NCBI GenBank assembly: GCA_947085325.1
Contig: CAMTVY010000008.1
Coordinates: 1 to 64,000, forward strand
DNA from: JAQBXX01 sp947085325
Lineage (GTDB): Bacteria > Pseudomonadota > Gammaproteobacteria > SURF-13
Length of the DNA: 64,000 nt
Reading direction: 5' to 3'
Both the position numbers and the translations under genes were made by a program. This document shows positions 41,634 to 51,577 of this stretch, one piece after another. How positions within the stretch are numbered: position 1 is the first letter of the stretch; every line of letters begins with the position of its first letter. Below the pieces are notes generated by a model, which searched no databases, had not been told where the DNA came from, and saw only the letters and a program-made list of their open reading frames with translations.

Positions 41634-44600
41634 AAATGACGAGATCGGCAGATTACAGTGCGCTCAACTGGGTCAAGTCGGAGATCGACGAGACTTTGAG
41701 GCAGGCGCGCCATACCCTGGAGGCTTATGTAGCCAATCCGAAGGATGTGATGCAGATGCGCTTTTGTATTGCGCATCTGCATCAGGTGCATGGCACACTG
41801 CAGATGATAGAGTTCTATGGCGCAGTACTACTGGCGGAAGAGATGGAGCTGCTCGCACGCTGGCTGATAGATGCTGAACCCGAACAGAAGCAAGCCGTTC
41901 AGGAGGAAGCCTATGAAATCCTGATGCGATCCATACTGCAACTGCCCAATTATCTGGAGCGTCTGCAGAAGGGTCACGTCGATAATCCGGTAGTCATGCT
42001 GCCGCTGCTCAACGAACTGCGCGCCGCGCGCGCTCGCCCGCTGCTATCCGAAAGCATGCTGTTTGCGCCGGATATCTCTGTGGTTCCGGTGTCTGCGGTT
42101 GCTCGCCCGGAGCATGGCGGGGCAGAGCAGGATGTACGCGAGCTTGCGCGCAAGCTGCGGCCCGTCTACCAGCAGACATTGCTGAACTGGTATCGGGATC
42201 GCTATGCAGTGGAAAATCTGTATCAGCTTGCCGCTGTCGTTGGCGAGTTGGAGCAGGCTGTAAGTACGGACATGGTGGCCCAAGTCTGGTGGGTGGCAGG
42301 CGCTTTCATCGAGACACTTACCGATGTCGATATTGACGCAGGGGGGGTGGCCAAACAGTTGCTGGGTCAGATTGACCGTGAAATAAGGCGGCTGATCGAC
42401 AGCGGAGAGGAGGCGTTTGCCGCTAAGCCGCCTACGGAGTTGCTCAAGAGTCTGCTTTACTATATCGGACGAACACAGTCTGCAGGTGCACGTGTCAATG
42501 AAGTTCGACGGGCCTTCCGTCTTGATGTGCTGTTGCCGCGCGATGAGGAAATTGATGGCGAGCGCGCGCACCTCACGGGCCCGAACCGGGAGCTGATGCA
42601 CACTGTTTTCACGGTCCTGCGTGAAGATATCACCAAGGTAAAGGACGAGATCAATATATTTGTATGCAGTGAGTCGCAGGCATTGTCTGCGCTATTGCCG
42701 CTGGAGGAAGTCCTGCGCAGGGTGGCCGATACGCTTGGTATGCTTGGTTTTGGCGCACCACGCCAGTTGATACTGGAACAGATGAATGTTGTTGCCGCCA
42801 TTGCACACGGTGCAGTGCCACCTGAGGAAGCTGCGTTACTGGAGATTGCAGGCGCCTTGCTGCAGGTTGAGTCTGCACTGGTGGAGTCGGACATAGGTGA
42901 GATTGTGACAGCGGAGATGTTGATGGTAGACGGCGCCGCAGAGAGTGCTGTCTGCTTGCCCGACGCGGAATACCGCGAGATGCGGAATGCCGTGATACGT
43001 GAGGCGCAGGCGAACATCTCCCGTATTAAAGACAGTCTGGCGGCATTTTTTGGTGTACCCCAGCAGTATGATCTGCTTGCAGCTGTGCCCAAACTGCTGT
43101 TGCAGGTCGGTGGTGGGTTGTCCATGCTGTCACTCACGCAGGCCGCAGAAGTGCTGCAAGCGTGCCGCAACTTTGTTACACAGGAGCTGCTCGGGTGTGA
43201 GGCTGTGCCAGATCCACAACAACTGGAGGCGCTGACCGAGGCCATCAGCGCCTTGGAGTATTACCTTGAGGCACTAAGCGAGGATCGCGCTGAAAGAGAA
43301 ATAATTATCGAGCAGGCGTTGGCTTGTACGCGGCGGCTTGTCCAGCCAGGGGTGATTGGCGCGGATGTGGCAGCACCTGAGAAGGTTAAGCGGTTGCTGC
43401 AGAGTGTGGTGAGGCCTGCACTCGCATCCGTGCCAGCCAGGCCGGTGCGCATGGAAGAGATCGATGACGAGATCATTGCGGTGTTTCTGGAAGAGGCCGA
43501 TGAGGAGATTGCCTCCATCAAGAGCCAGTTGCAGCATTGGAAAGAGGGCGCCGGAAACGGGGATGCCTTACGCACACTGCGGCGCTCGTTTCACACCTTG
43601 AAGGGCAGTGGGCGCTTGGTGGGCGCCTCAGAATTGGGTGAGTTCGCCTGGTCGTTTGAGAGCCTGCTCAACCGTGTCATTGACAACACCGTGTCTGCCA
43701 CGCCGGAGCTGATTGCCCTGATAGAGGAAGCAGTAAGCCAATTGCCTGGGCTGGTGGAGAAATTCAAGGGAAATGCCGCACTACCGGCGGATATTCCGGG
43801 CTTGGTGGAGCGTGCGCACATACTGAGCCAGCCCGGGGCGGTAGCCACCGACCAGCCGGTTCAGACCATCACAATGAATTCAGCCATGCCTGCTGCTGCA
43901 CAGCCGGTCGTCGTAGCGGAACCTGTCGTTACCGCGCCGCAGCCGGAGACGTACACAGAGCCTGTAATGGATCCTGTGTTGCTTGATATCTACAGCAGGG
44001 AAACCAGCACGCATCTCGCGGCGCTGCGGGCATTTGTCTCGCGCTGCGAGACGGATGCTGCGGTGGCCTGTAAGGTGGATGAGGATATTGTTCGCAGGCT
44101 GCATACACTGCATGGCAGCGCGGCCATGGCCAGTGTGCCTGACATCGCCGCCCTGTGCGATGTGATGGAAGAATATGCCAAGATACTGCGTGATGCGGAC
44201 ACTGTGTTAAACGGCGAGGCGCTGGAGGCGCTACGCAGGGTGTGCGATGTAATTCAGGAAAAGATTTACACATTACAGTCTCCTGGTAGCGTACAGCCGG
44301 ATAGTAATGCCCTGCGGGCGCATGTTACCGATCTCTTCGTCAAGGCAAAGCAGCAACATGCACTGCGGTTCGCTTTCGCCATTCCTGTTGTGCTGGATCC
44401 GAAACACATAGGGCACGATAGCGAGATGGCGGCAGTGTTCATGGATGAGGCGAAGGAGGTCCTTGACGCCAGCGATGCGATTCTGCAGCAATGGATCGAG
44501 CAGCCGACCAACCGTGAACTACTGGAAGAGTTGCAGCGCGAGTTGCACACTCTCAAGGGCGGTGCGCGTATGGCGGATATCACCCGGATGGGAGACCTGA

Positions 44601-46735
44601 GTCACAGCCTTGAATCGCTGCTTACCGCCATGGTCGATGGGCTGCTCACACCCTCGCTGGATATCAGTACGCTGATTCAACAGGCCCACGACCGCCTGCT
44701 AGCGATGCTCGACCATCTGCGCACGGGCCAGCCATTGGCGATGGCCGATGACCTTATAGCTCGGATTAATGAGGCGTTACATTCCACTTCCGCGATGCTG
44801 CCCACCACAGAGTGGCCGAAGGCACATACTCCGGCATCAGATGCCGGGTCTCCAGTAGTTGTGGAAGCACAGTCTGTGGAGTTGGATGATCGCCGCGTTG
44901 GCATGCACGTTCAGCATGAGCAGATCCGTATCCGTGCCGATCTGCTGGATAATCTGGTTAATCACGCTACCGAGTTGAGCGTTTTCCGCTCGCGTATTGA
45001 ACAGAAAATAATCGCATTCAAATTCAATCTGGTGGAAATGGAACGCACCGGGGCGCGTCTACGTGATCAGTTGCGTCGGTTGGAAGCCGAAACCGAAACG
45101 CAAATCCTGTTCCGCAATACCGAGAGTGACCAGGCGCACGAGCAGGAGTTTGATCCGCTGGAATTTGACCGCTTTACCCATATGGGACAGCTTTCGCACA
45201 GCTTGCTGGAAAGCGTGAGCGACATCGTGAGCATACAAGGCCTGCTGCAGGGTTTGGTGCGCGAATCAGAAATGCTGCTTGCGCAGCAGGCGCGAGTCAA
45301 TACAGACCTGCAGGAGAGCCTGCTGCGTACGCGCATGGTGCGGTTCTCCGTGGTGTTGCCGCGTCTGCGCCGTATCCTGCGTCAGACGGGCGAGGAACTG
45401 GGCAGGCAGGTCGAGTTGCACGTCTCCGGTGCGGAGAGTGAGGTTGATCGTACCCTGCTGGATCGCATCGTGCCGAGCTTGGAGCATATATTGCGCAATG
45501 CCGTTGATCACGGTATCGAACGCCGAGAAGACCGCCTGGCGGTGGGCAAGCCGGAAACTGGCACCATCACCCTGAGACTTGCGCGCGAAGGTACCAATGT
45601 CGTCATTAGCGTCAATGATGACGGGCGCGGCCTCGATTTAGAGGGCGTGCGCGCCAAGGCTGTTGAACGCGGCTTGCTGCACAAGCATGCACAAGTGACC
45701 GACAGCGAGTTGATGCAGTTCATTCTTGAGCCGGGATTCAGTACGGCACAAGAGGTCACGCAGATATCCGGGCGTGGTGTGGGCATGGATGTGGTGAGTA
45801 GCGATATAAAGCAGCTTGGGGGCACCCTTTCCATCAGATCAGAGAGGGGCAAAGGGTCCACATTCACCATGCGCCTGCCATTTACATTGTCAGTGAGCCA
45901 TGTGTTGATGGTGCAGGTGGGTGATAGCATCTACGCTGTTTCACTCGCCACCGTTGAGCGCATACTGCGCATTTCGCATGAAGAACTGGAGCAGGTGTAC
46001 GCGAGCGAGGAGCGTACTTATCGCGCTGCAGAGCAAGAGTGTCCGTTTTTGCACTTGGGCACGTTGCTGCATGCAAGTAATCCTCAATTGCCGGGATCGG
46101 GGAAAAAGGCAGCGGCCTTGTTGGTGCGTGCGGGTGAGCGGCGCATCGTGCTCCATGTGGATGGTCTGATTGGGAGCCGAGAAATCGTAGTGAAATCCGT
46201 GGGTGTGCAGATCAGCACGGTAAAAGGCATTACGGGCGCCACTATTATGGGCGATGGGCGTGTGGTCTTGATGCTCGATATCGGTATCATGCTGCGTTCC
46301 AGTGCAGCGTCCATCACAGTCGAAGACACCCTGGAGGAAGCCGGGCACGATGGCATTACCGTCATGGTGGTAGATGACTCTATCACTGTGCGTAAGGTGA
46401 CCGCCCGCCTGCTTGAGCGCCACAATATTGCAGTACTTGCGGCTAAAGACGGGATGGATGCGCTTGTATTGTTGCAGCAGCATGTGCCGGATGTAGTGTT
46501 GCTGGATATCGAAATGCCGCGCATGGACGGCTATGAACTTGCTGCGCATATGCGCAGCGATGAACGTCTGCGCGATGTGCCGATCATGATGATTACCTCA
46601 CGCACCGGCGATAAGCACCGCGACCATGCGTTTGCGCTGGGTGTGAACCGCTATCTGGGCAAGCCTTTCCAGGAGGTAGATCTGTTGGACAACATCCATG
46701 CTTTGTTGGCTGAGCACGCGGAAGCCCGGCACTGA
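41630..46735 (+). CDS. chpA: Hybrid chemosensory kinase ChpA (PilL)
   Basis: A 1701-residue hub kinase of twitching chemotaxis. Several histidine phosphotransfer domains are visible: canonical HTLKGSGRLVG near 653, HTLHGSAAMAS near 824 and HTLKGGARMAD near 972. A degenerate one, HQVHGTLQM, lies near 51. The CheA core follows, with HILRNAVDHGIERRED near 1285, DDGRGLD near 1328 and GRGVGMDVV near 1380. Then come a CheW-like domain (about 1420-1560) and a C-terminal receiver with VVDDSITVRK and LLDIEMPRMDGYE. It phosphorylates PilG and PilH. It has fewer canonical Hpt domains than Pseudomonas ChpA. Confidence 0.95.
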   Translation: MKMTRSADYSALNWVKSEIDETLRQARHTLEAYVANPKDVMQMRFCIAHLHQVHGTLQMIEFYGAVLLAEEMELLARWLIDAEPEQKQAVQEEAYEILMRSILQLPNYLERLQKGHVDNPVVMLPLLNELRAARARPLLSESMLFAPDISVVPVSAVARPEHGGAEQDVRELARKLRPVYQQTLLNWYRDRYAVENLYQLAAVVGELEQAVSTDMVAQVWWVAGAFIETLTDVDIDAGGVAKQLLGQIDREIRRLIDSGEEAFAAKPPTELLKSLLYYIGRTQSAGARVNEVRRAFRLDVLLPRDEEIDGERAHLTGPNRELMHTVFTVLREDITKVKDEINIFVCSESQALSALLPLEEVLRRVADTLGMLGFGAPRQLILEQMNVVAAIAHGAVPPEEAALLEIAGALLQVESALVESDIGEIVTAEMLMVDGAAESAVCLPDAEYREMRNAVIREAQANISRIKDSLAAFFGVPQQYDLLAAVPKLLLQVGGGLSMLSLTQAAEVLQACRNFVTQELLGCEAVPDPQQLEALTEAISALEYYLEALSEDRAEREIIIEQALACTRRLVQPGVIGADVAAPEKVKRLLQSVVRPALASVPARPVRMEEIDDEIIAVFLEEADEEIASIKSQLQHWKEGAGNGDALRTLRRSFHTLKGSGRLVGASELGEFAWSFESLLNRVIDNTVSATPELIALIEEAVSQLPGLVEKFKGNAALPADIPGLVERAHILSQPGAVATDQPVQTITMNSAMPAAAQPVVVAEPVVTAPQPETYTEPVMDPVLLDIYSRETSTHLAALRAFVSRCETDAAVACKVDEDIVRRLHTLHGSAAMASVPDIAALCDVMEEYAKILRDADTVLNGEALEALRRVCDVIQEKIYTLQSPGSVQPDSNALRAHVTDLFVKAKQQHALRFAFAIPVVLDPKHIGHDSEMAAVFMDEAKEVLDASDAILQQWIEQPTNRELLEELQRELHTLKGGARMADITRMGDLSHSLESLLTAMVDGLLTPSLDISTLIQQAHDRLLAMLDHLRTGQPLAMADDLIARINEALHSTSAMLPTTEWPKAHTPASDAGSPVVVEAQSVELDDRRVGMHVQHEQIRIRADLLDNLVNHATELSVFRSRIEQKIIAFKFNLVEMERTGARLRDQLRRLEAETETQILFRNTESDQAHEQEFDPLEFDRFTHMGQLSHSLLESVSDIVSIQGLLQGLVRESEMLLAQQARVNTDLQESLLRTRMVRFSVVLPRLRRILRQTGEELGRQVELHVSGAESEVDRTLLDRIVPSLEHILRNAVDHGIERREDRLAVGKPETGTITLRLAREGTNVVISVNDDGRGLDLEGVRAKAVERGLLHKHAQVTDSELMQFILEPGFSTAQEVTQISGRGVGMDVVSSDIKQLGGTLSIRSERGKGSTFTMRLPFTLSVSHVLMVQVGDSIYAVSLATVERILRISHEELEQVYASEERTYRAAEQECPFLHLGTLLHASNPQLPGSGKKAAALLVRAGERRIVLHVDGLIGSREIVVKSVGVQISTVKGITGATIMGDGRVVLMLDIGIMLRSSAASITVEDTLEEAGHDGITVMVVDDSITVRKVTARLLERHNIAVLAAKDGMDALVLLQQHVPDVVLLDIEMPRMDGYELAAHMRSDERLRDVPIMMITSRTGDKHRDHAFALGVNRYLGKPFQEVDLLDNIHALLAEHAEARH

Positions 46736-46745
46736 GGTGGCGTCC

Positions 46746-47783
46746 ATGCTAGACACGTCGCCGCGTATCGCCATCGTTTCCTGCTCGGAGCATCAGCGTA
46801 TTAACTTGGGCCAGATTCTGGATAGAAACGGCCTGCAGGTGGTGCTCAACCAGCCACCCAGCCACGAGTTTCTGGCGCTGGCGCGCGAACACAAGGCCGA
46901 GGTGCTGCTCATTGATCTGGATGATTCCTGCTTCAACGGAGCGCTGCTTGCGTCATTTCTGGGTCAGGATGTATTGCCCATGCTGCTCAACGACAGTGCC
47001 GCGATGCGAATGAATGCCGATGTGCTGGCAGACGACTGGGGACGCCGGCTGACACGCAAGCTGGCTGCGCTCACGGCTGAAACCCGTAGCCAACCATCGA
47101 TATCCTCGTTGCAGCCGCAGCCTTTAGCCGCTCCCGTCAGGGTACAGCGCCATAGCGTAGTATCGACAGCAGTTCATGTCTGGGTGCTGGGCGCTTCAAT
47201 CGGCGGTCCGCATGCATTGAAGCAATTCCTGGCGGCACTGGCGCCCGATTTGCCGCTGGCCTTCATACTGGCGCAACATATCGGTACCAATTTTATGGCC
47301 TTGCTGGCGCGGCAACTGGATCAGGCTTCATCTTACCGCGTACTGCCGGCGCAGGCGGGAGAAGTATTATGCCAACGGCAGGTAGTGCTTGCGCCCGTGG
47401 ATGAAGAGATCGATATTGACTCAGCGGGACGCATTCAGTGCACACCGGTGGCCGATAATGGCGTATTGTGCCGGCCGTCCATAGACACGGTGTTGGTGAG
47501 GATTGCTCGGCGTTACGGTAGGAGAAGTGGTGCAATAATCTTCAGCGGTATGGGCAACGACGGCGCTGAGGGTGTGCGCGCCATCTCTGCGCAGGGTGGC
47601 GAGGTGTGGGCGCAGGACTACGCCAGTTGCCTTGTAAGCAGCATGCCGGATCAGGCACGGTTGACCCGCGTGGTGAGTTTCAGTGGTACGCCGGAGATTC
47701 TTGCGCAACGGCTGTCACAACGTTACGCACCCTCGGCTGCTGTCGCACATCTGTTGCAAATGCAGAAGGAACGCACGGCATGA
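46746..47783 (+). CDS. chpB: Chemotaxis methylesterase-like protein ChpB
   Basis: A 345-residue CheB-family protein that should demethylate PilJ. The N-terminal 120 residues are a degenerate receiver-like region. The catalytic domain has the Ser-His-Asp set: GASIGGP near 150, AQHIG near 177 and SGMGNDGAEGV near 271. The ATG at 46746 lies ten bases after chpA. It overlaps chpC by four bases. With pilK broken, receptor methylation balance may be altered in this strain. Confidence 0.9.
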   Translation: MLDTSPRIAIVSCSEHQRINLGQILDRNGLQVVLNQPPSHEFLALAREHKAEVLLIDLDDSCFNGALLASFLGQDVLPMLLNDSAAMRMNADVLADDWGRRLTRKLAALTAETRSQPSISSLQPQPLAAPVRVQRHSVVSTAVHVWVLGASIGGPHALKQFLAALAPDLPLAFILAQHIGTNFMALLARQLDQASSYRVLPAQAGEVLCQRQVVLAPVDEEIDIDSAGRIQCTPVADNGVLCRPSIDTVLVRIARRYGRRSGAIIFSGMGNDGAEGVRAISAQGGEVWAQDYASCLVSSMPDQARLTRVVSFSGTPEILAQRLSQRYAPSAAVAHLLQMQKERTA

Positions 47784-48238
47784 GTACTGCCGGATCAGTA
47801 GTCCGCTGTCAGTTGCTGCCGCTCAAGAATGAGCATCTGTTGCTACCCAGTACTGCCATCGCCGAAGTCATGCGCTTTGGCACACTGGAGCCGGTGGAGG
47901 GTGCGCTACCCTGGCTGCTGGGGCGCATCAAGTGGCGCGATCGTGCTATTGCGGTGGTTTCATTCGAGGCCGCCTGCGATGAAGAGGTGCCTGCGGATAG
48001 CCGGCAGACGAAGATTGTGGTTCTGAACGCGCCGGGCGGCAACGCGCAACTGGATTTCTTCGGGGTAGTGGTACAGGATATGCCGCAATTGCTGCAGGTC
48101 AGTGACGATAACCTTGCCATGATCGAGCACGAGACCGAGCTGCACCCGCTCATGCACTGCCATGTGATTGTGAACGGCGAGACCGCCATCATACCCAATC
48201 TGAGCGCGCTGGAAGAAAAACTTCTGGCTACTATGTAG
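47780..48238 (+). CDS. chpC: CheW-like protein ChpC
   Basis: A 152-residue CheW-domain protein, the second adaptor of the Chp system. It shows VRCQLLPLKNEHLLLPSTAIAEVMRF, then LPWLLGRIKWRDRAIAVVSFE, the equivalent of the GxxxWRG-type adaptor segment. It ends the cluster and its stop is one base from the convergent purD stop. Its role in Pseudomonas is accessory. Confidence 0.88.
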   Translation: MSTAGSVVRCQLLPLKNEHLLLPSTAIAEVMRFGTLEPVEGALPWLLGRIKWRDRAIAVVSFEAACDEEVPADSRQTKIVVLNAPGGNAQLDFFGVVVQDMPQLLQVSDDNLAMIEHETELHPLMHCHVIVNGETAIIPNLSALEEKLLATM

Positions 48239-48239
48239 G

Positions 48240-49535
48240 CTAGCCTAAGCCCAGGGCTTCACGCGCGATAGCACGGTAGCCGATGTCGGTGCGGTAGTAT
48301 ATGCCGTCCCAGCGAACCATTTGGGCCAGTGCGTACGCACGCCGCTGCGCTTCACCCACGGTATCCCCCAGAGCGCAGGCACACAGTACGCGTCCTCCTG
48401 CCGTTACGACCGCGCTGTCGCGCAACTGGGTACCGGCATGAAATAACATGCAGTCGACGGGCGGCGTCTGATCCAGGCCGTGAATGACATCACCGCTGCG
48501 ATACGATCCGGGATAGCCACCTGCGGCCAGCACCACGCCCAGTGCCGCGCGCTCATCCCACTCCGCGTGGACTTCGTGCAGACGCTGATCGAGCGCCGCG
48601 TTGCACAGATCGACCAGGTCGGAGCGCAGGCGCATCAGGATCGGCTGAGCCTCCGGGTCGCCCAGACGGCAGTTGAATTCCAGTACGCGCGGGCTGCCGT
48701 CTTGCGCAATCATCAGGCCGGCATAGAGAAAGCCGGTGTAAGGAATGCCTTCGCCGGCCATGCCGCGCAGGGTGGGCTCGATCACCTCGCGCAGGATGCG
48801 CGCATGCAGTGCCGGTGTCACCACGGGCGCGGGTGAATACGCCCCCATGCCGCCGGTGTTGGGGCCGCAGTCGCCATTATCGCGCGCCTTGTGATCCTGC
48901 GCAGTCGCCAGCGGCAGGATGTGCGTACCGTCAGCCATCACAATAAAGCTTACTTCCTCGCCGGCCAGAAACTCCTCGATCACCACGCGCCGCCCGGCAT
49001 TGCCGACTATGCTGCCGCCCAGCATGTCGCGAATGGCCGCGGCGGCCTGGGCCTCGTCCTGTGCGATCACCACCCCTTTGCCTGCGGCCAGCCCATCCGC
49101 CTTGATCACTATGGGCGTGCCGACAGTGGCGACATAGGCGACAGCGGCATCAGCGTCGGTAAAGGCGCGATAGGCCGCAGTGGGGATATGGTGGCGAGCG
49201 AGGAAGTCCTTGGCGTAGGTTTTCGAGCTTTCGAGTTGCGCCGCCCCGCGCACGGGGCCAAAGCAGCGCAGCCCCGCCGCAATAAAGGCGTCTACCACGC
49301 CGAGCGCGAGCGGCACTTCCGGGCCGACAAGCGTGAGATCGATGGCATGGTCGCGCGCGAAGTCGGCCAGGGCGCTGACATCCTCGGCCGCGATGGCGAC
49401 ATTTTCCACCTTGGGCTCGCGCGCCGTACCTGCGTTGCCGGGCGCGACAAAAACCGTGCGCACCCTGGGCGACTGTGCGACTTTCCATGCCAGCGCATGT
49501 TCTCGCCCGCCGCCACCGATAACAAGTATTTTCAT
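48240..49535 (-). CDS. purD: Phosphoribosylamine-glycine ligase
   Basis: A 431-residue ATP-grasp enzyme for the second step of purine synthesis. MKILVIGGGGREHALAWKVAQSP opens the protein. The ATP-grasp core includes VIKADGLAAGKGVVIAQ, RVVIEEFLAGEEVSF and LEFNCRLGDPEAQPILMRL, and the complete C-terminal domain follows. It lies downstream of purH, separated by a 164-base gap holding a repeat element, in the dusB-fis-purH-purD order seen in Pseudomonas. Confidence 0.96.
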   Translation of the reverse strand: MKILVIGGGGREHALAWKVAQSPRVRTVFVAPGNAGTAREPKVENVAIAAEDVSALADFARDHAIDLTLVGPEVPLALGVVDAFIAAGLRCFGPVRGAAQLESSKTYAKDFLARHHIPTAAYRAFTDADAAVAYVATVGTPIVIKADGLAAGKGVVIAQDEAQAAAAIRDMLGGSIVGNAGRRVVIEEFLAGEEVSFIVMADGTHILPLATAQDHKARDNGDCGPNTGGMGAYSPAPVVTPALHARILREVIEPTLRGMAGEGIPYTGFLYAGLMIAQDGSPRVLEFNCRLGDPEAQPILMRLRSDLVDLCNAALDQRLHEVHAEWDERAALGVVLAAGGYPGSYRSGDVIHGLDQTPPVDCMLFHAGTQLRDSAVVTAGGRVLCACALGDTVGEAQRRAYALAQMVRWDGIYYRTDIGYRAIAREALGLG

Positions 49536-49561
49536 GCTAAAAACTCAACGGCCAACAACTT

Positions 49562-49687
49562 AACGCAAAGACGCGAAGACGCAAAGGTGAAAGGGCTAAG
49601 CACAACATCGGTCTGCGCAGAATAAGTTCATGATAATAAATACCTTCCTATGTATCTCGCTTTTATCTTTCCTGGCGTCTTTGCGTT
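49562..49687. repeat. Octamer-based inverted repeat between purH and purD
   Basis: AACGCAAAG-ACGCGAAG-ACGCAAAG (49562-49586) is nearly identical to the left arm at 26918-26941. AACGCAAAGACGC (49562-49574) pairs perfectly with GCGTCTTTGCGTT (49675-49687), about 100 bases away. The centre ends TTTTATCTTTCC. No gene is seen in this gap. Confidence 0.65.
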
Positions 49688-49699
49688 GGTCTTTAACGT

Positions 49700-51268
49700 T
49701 TAGTGCCGGAAATGACGCATGCCGGTAAACACCATGGCAATGCCGTGTTCGTTGGCGGCGGCAATGACTTCCGGGTCGCGCACCGAGCCGCCGGGCTGGA
49801 TCACCGCGCTCACGCCGGCCTCCGCTGCGGCATCGAGGCCGTCGCGGAAAGGGAAGAAGGCATCGCTTGCCAGCACGGAGTCGCTGATGGTGAGGCCGGC
49901 ATCGGCGGCCTTGATGGCGGCGATGCGCGCGCTGTAGACGCGACTCATCTGGCCGGCACCGATGCCGGTGGTCATGGCGTCCTTGCAGTAGACAATGGCG
50001 TTGGACTTGACGAAGCGCGCCACCTTCCATGCAAACAGCAGGTCTTGCATCTGCGTTGGCGTCGGCGCGCATTGCGTAACGATCTTGAAATCCTGCGGAT
50101 TGATAATGCCGAGATCCTGATCCTGTAGCAGCAGTCCACCGGCGACACGCTTGTAGTCGAGGCTGGTGATGCGCGCCGTGGACCAGGGATCGCAGGCGAG
50201 CACACGCAGGCTGGGCTTGGCAGCGAGCAGCGTACGCGCCTCGTCGGTGTAGGCGGGCGCGATGATGAGCTCGACGAACTGCCGTTCGATGATGGCCTGC
50301 GCCGTGGCGGCATCCACCGGCTCGTTGAAGGCGATGATGCCGCCGAAGGCCGAGGTAGGGTCGGCGCTGTAGGCGCGCTGATATGCCTCGCGCGGTGTCT
50401 TGCCGAGCGCCACGCCGCACGGGTTGGCATGCTTCACGATCACGCAGGCAGGCGCTTCGGTGAATGACTTTACGCACTCGAGCGCGGTGTCGGCGTCGGC
50501 GATGTTGTTGAACGAAAGTTCCTTGCCCTGTAACTGGCTGGCGCTGCTGATGCAGGCCGCCGCTGGCCGGTGCTCGGCGTAGAATGCGGCCTGCTGGTGC
50601 GGGTTTTCACCGTAACGCAGTTCCTGGGTCTTGCGGAATTGGGCGGTATAGGTACGCGGGAAGGCTGCAACGCGCTGGCCTGTGCTGTCCAGCGTGCCGA
50701 GATGGTTGGCGATGGCGGCGTCGTAACGCGCGGTGTGTTCAAACGCCTTCACCGCCAGCGAAAAACGCTGCTGGTCGCCGACGCCGTTGCGGGCTGCAAT
50801 CTCGTCCAGGACCGGGCCATAGTCCGCTGCATCGACCAGCACCGTGACCGCGGAGAAATTCTTGGCCGCAGCGCGCAGCATGGCCGGGCCGCCGATGTCG
50901 ATATTTTCAATCGCCTCGTCAAAGGTGCAGGTGGGCCGGGCAATGGCGGTTTCGAACGGGTAGAGGTTGACGATCAGCAGGTCGATAGGGGCGATGCCGT
51001 TCTGCACCATCAGCGTGTCGTCAACGCCGCGCCGTCCCAGCAGGCCGCCGTGGATTTTGGGGTGCAGGGTTTTGAGGCGGCCGTCCATCATCTCGGGAAA
51101 GCCGGTGTGGTCGGAGACCTCAATGACCTTGACGCCATTCCCGGCCAGCAGCTTTGCGGTGCCGCCGGTGGAGAGAATTTCAACCCCGAGCTGTTGCAGA
51201 CGCAGGGCGCACTCGACGATACCGGTCTTGTCGGAGACACTGATAAGGGCGCGCTTAATCAGGGGCAT
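49700..51268 (-). CDS. purH: Bifunctional AICAR transformylase / IMP cyclohydrolase
   Basis: At 522 residues it has the typical length. It catalyses the last two steps to IMP. The N-terminal MGS-like cyclohydrolase domain begins with RALISVSDKTGIVECA and has ILSTGGTAKLLAGNG. The transformylase domain has the catalytic KHANPCG, NPHQQAAFY, SNAIVYCKDAMTTGIGAGQMSRV and SDAFFPFRDG. It starts 27 bases after fis. Confidence 0.97.
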   Translation of the reverse strand: MPLIKRALISVSDKTGIVECALRLQQLGVEILSTGGTAKLLAGNGVKVIEVSDHTGFPEMMDGRLKTLHPKIHGGLLGRRGVDDTLMVQNGIAPIDLLIVNLYPFETAIARPTCTFDEAIENIDIGGPAMLRAAAKNFSAVTVLVDAADYGPVLDEIAARNGVGDQQRFSLAVKAFEHTARYDAAIANHLGTLDSTGQRVAAFPRTYTAQFRKTQELRYGENPHQQAAFYAEHRPAAACISSASQLQGKELSFNNIADADTALECVKSFTEAPACVIVKHANPCGVALGKTPREAYQRAYSADPTSAFGGIIAFNEPVDAATAQAIIERQFVELIIAPAYTDEARTLLAAKPSLRVLACDPWSTARITSLDYKRVAGGLLLQDQDLGIINPQDFKIVTQCAPTPTQMQDLLFAWKVARFVKSNAIVYCKDAMTTGIGAGQMSRVYSARIAAIKAADAGLTISDSVLASDAFFPFRDGLDAAAEAGVSAVIQPGGSVRDPEVIAAANEHGIAMVFTGMRHFRH

Positions 51269-51295
51269 GCGGTGCTCGAGCGGCAGGCAAGCGGC

Positions 51296-51577
51296 TTATT
51301 CCAGGCCATGCAGGTTGAGTTTCTTGCGCAGTGTGCTGCGGTTCAGGCCCAGTATCTCGGCGGCTTTGCTCTGGTTGCCGCGCGTATGCTGCATCACGCT
51401 TTCCAGCAGCGGGCGCTCCACTTCGCAAATGACCATCTGATAGAGATCGCCCGGCTTGTGGCCGTCAAGATCCTTGAAATAGGTTTCCAGCGCGTTGCGG
51501 ATGCAGTCGCGCAGGGGTTTGTTGGGGCGGTTGTCACACGGCGGTGCGGATTTACCGTGGTGTGTTGCGCTGTTCAC
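51296..51577 (-). CDS. fis: DNA-binding protein Fis
   Basis: A 93-residue nucleoid protein and transcription factor. The C-terminal helix-turn-helix RGNQSKAAEILGLNRSTLRKKL is canonical. LLESVMQHTRGN and the dimer helices precede it. It overlaps dusB by four bases, as in enterics and pseudomonads, and is probably controlled by the dusB promoter with growth rate. Confidence 0.96.
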   Translation of the reverse strand: MNSATHHGKSAPPCDNRPNKPLRDCIRNALETYFKDLDGHKPGDLYQMVICEVERPLLESVMQHTRGNQSKAAEILGLNRSTLRKKLNLHGLE

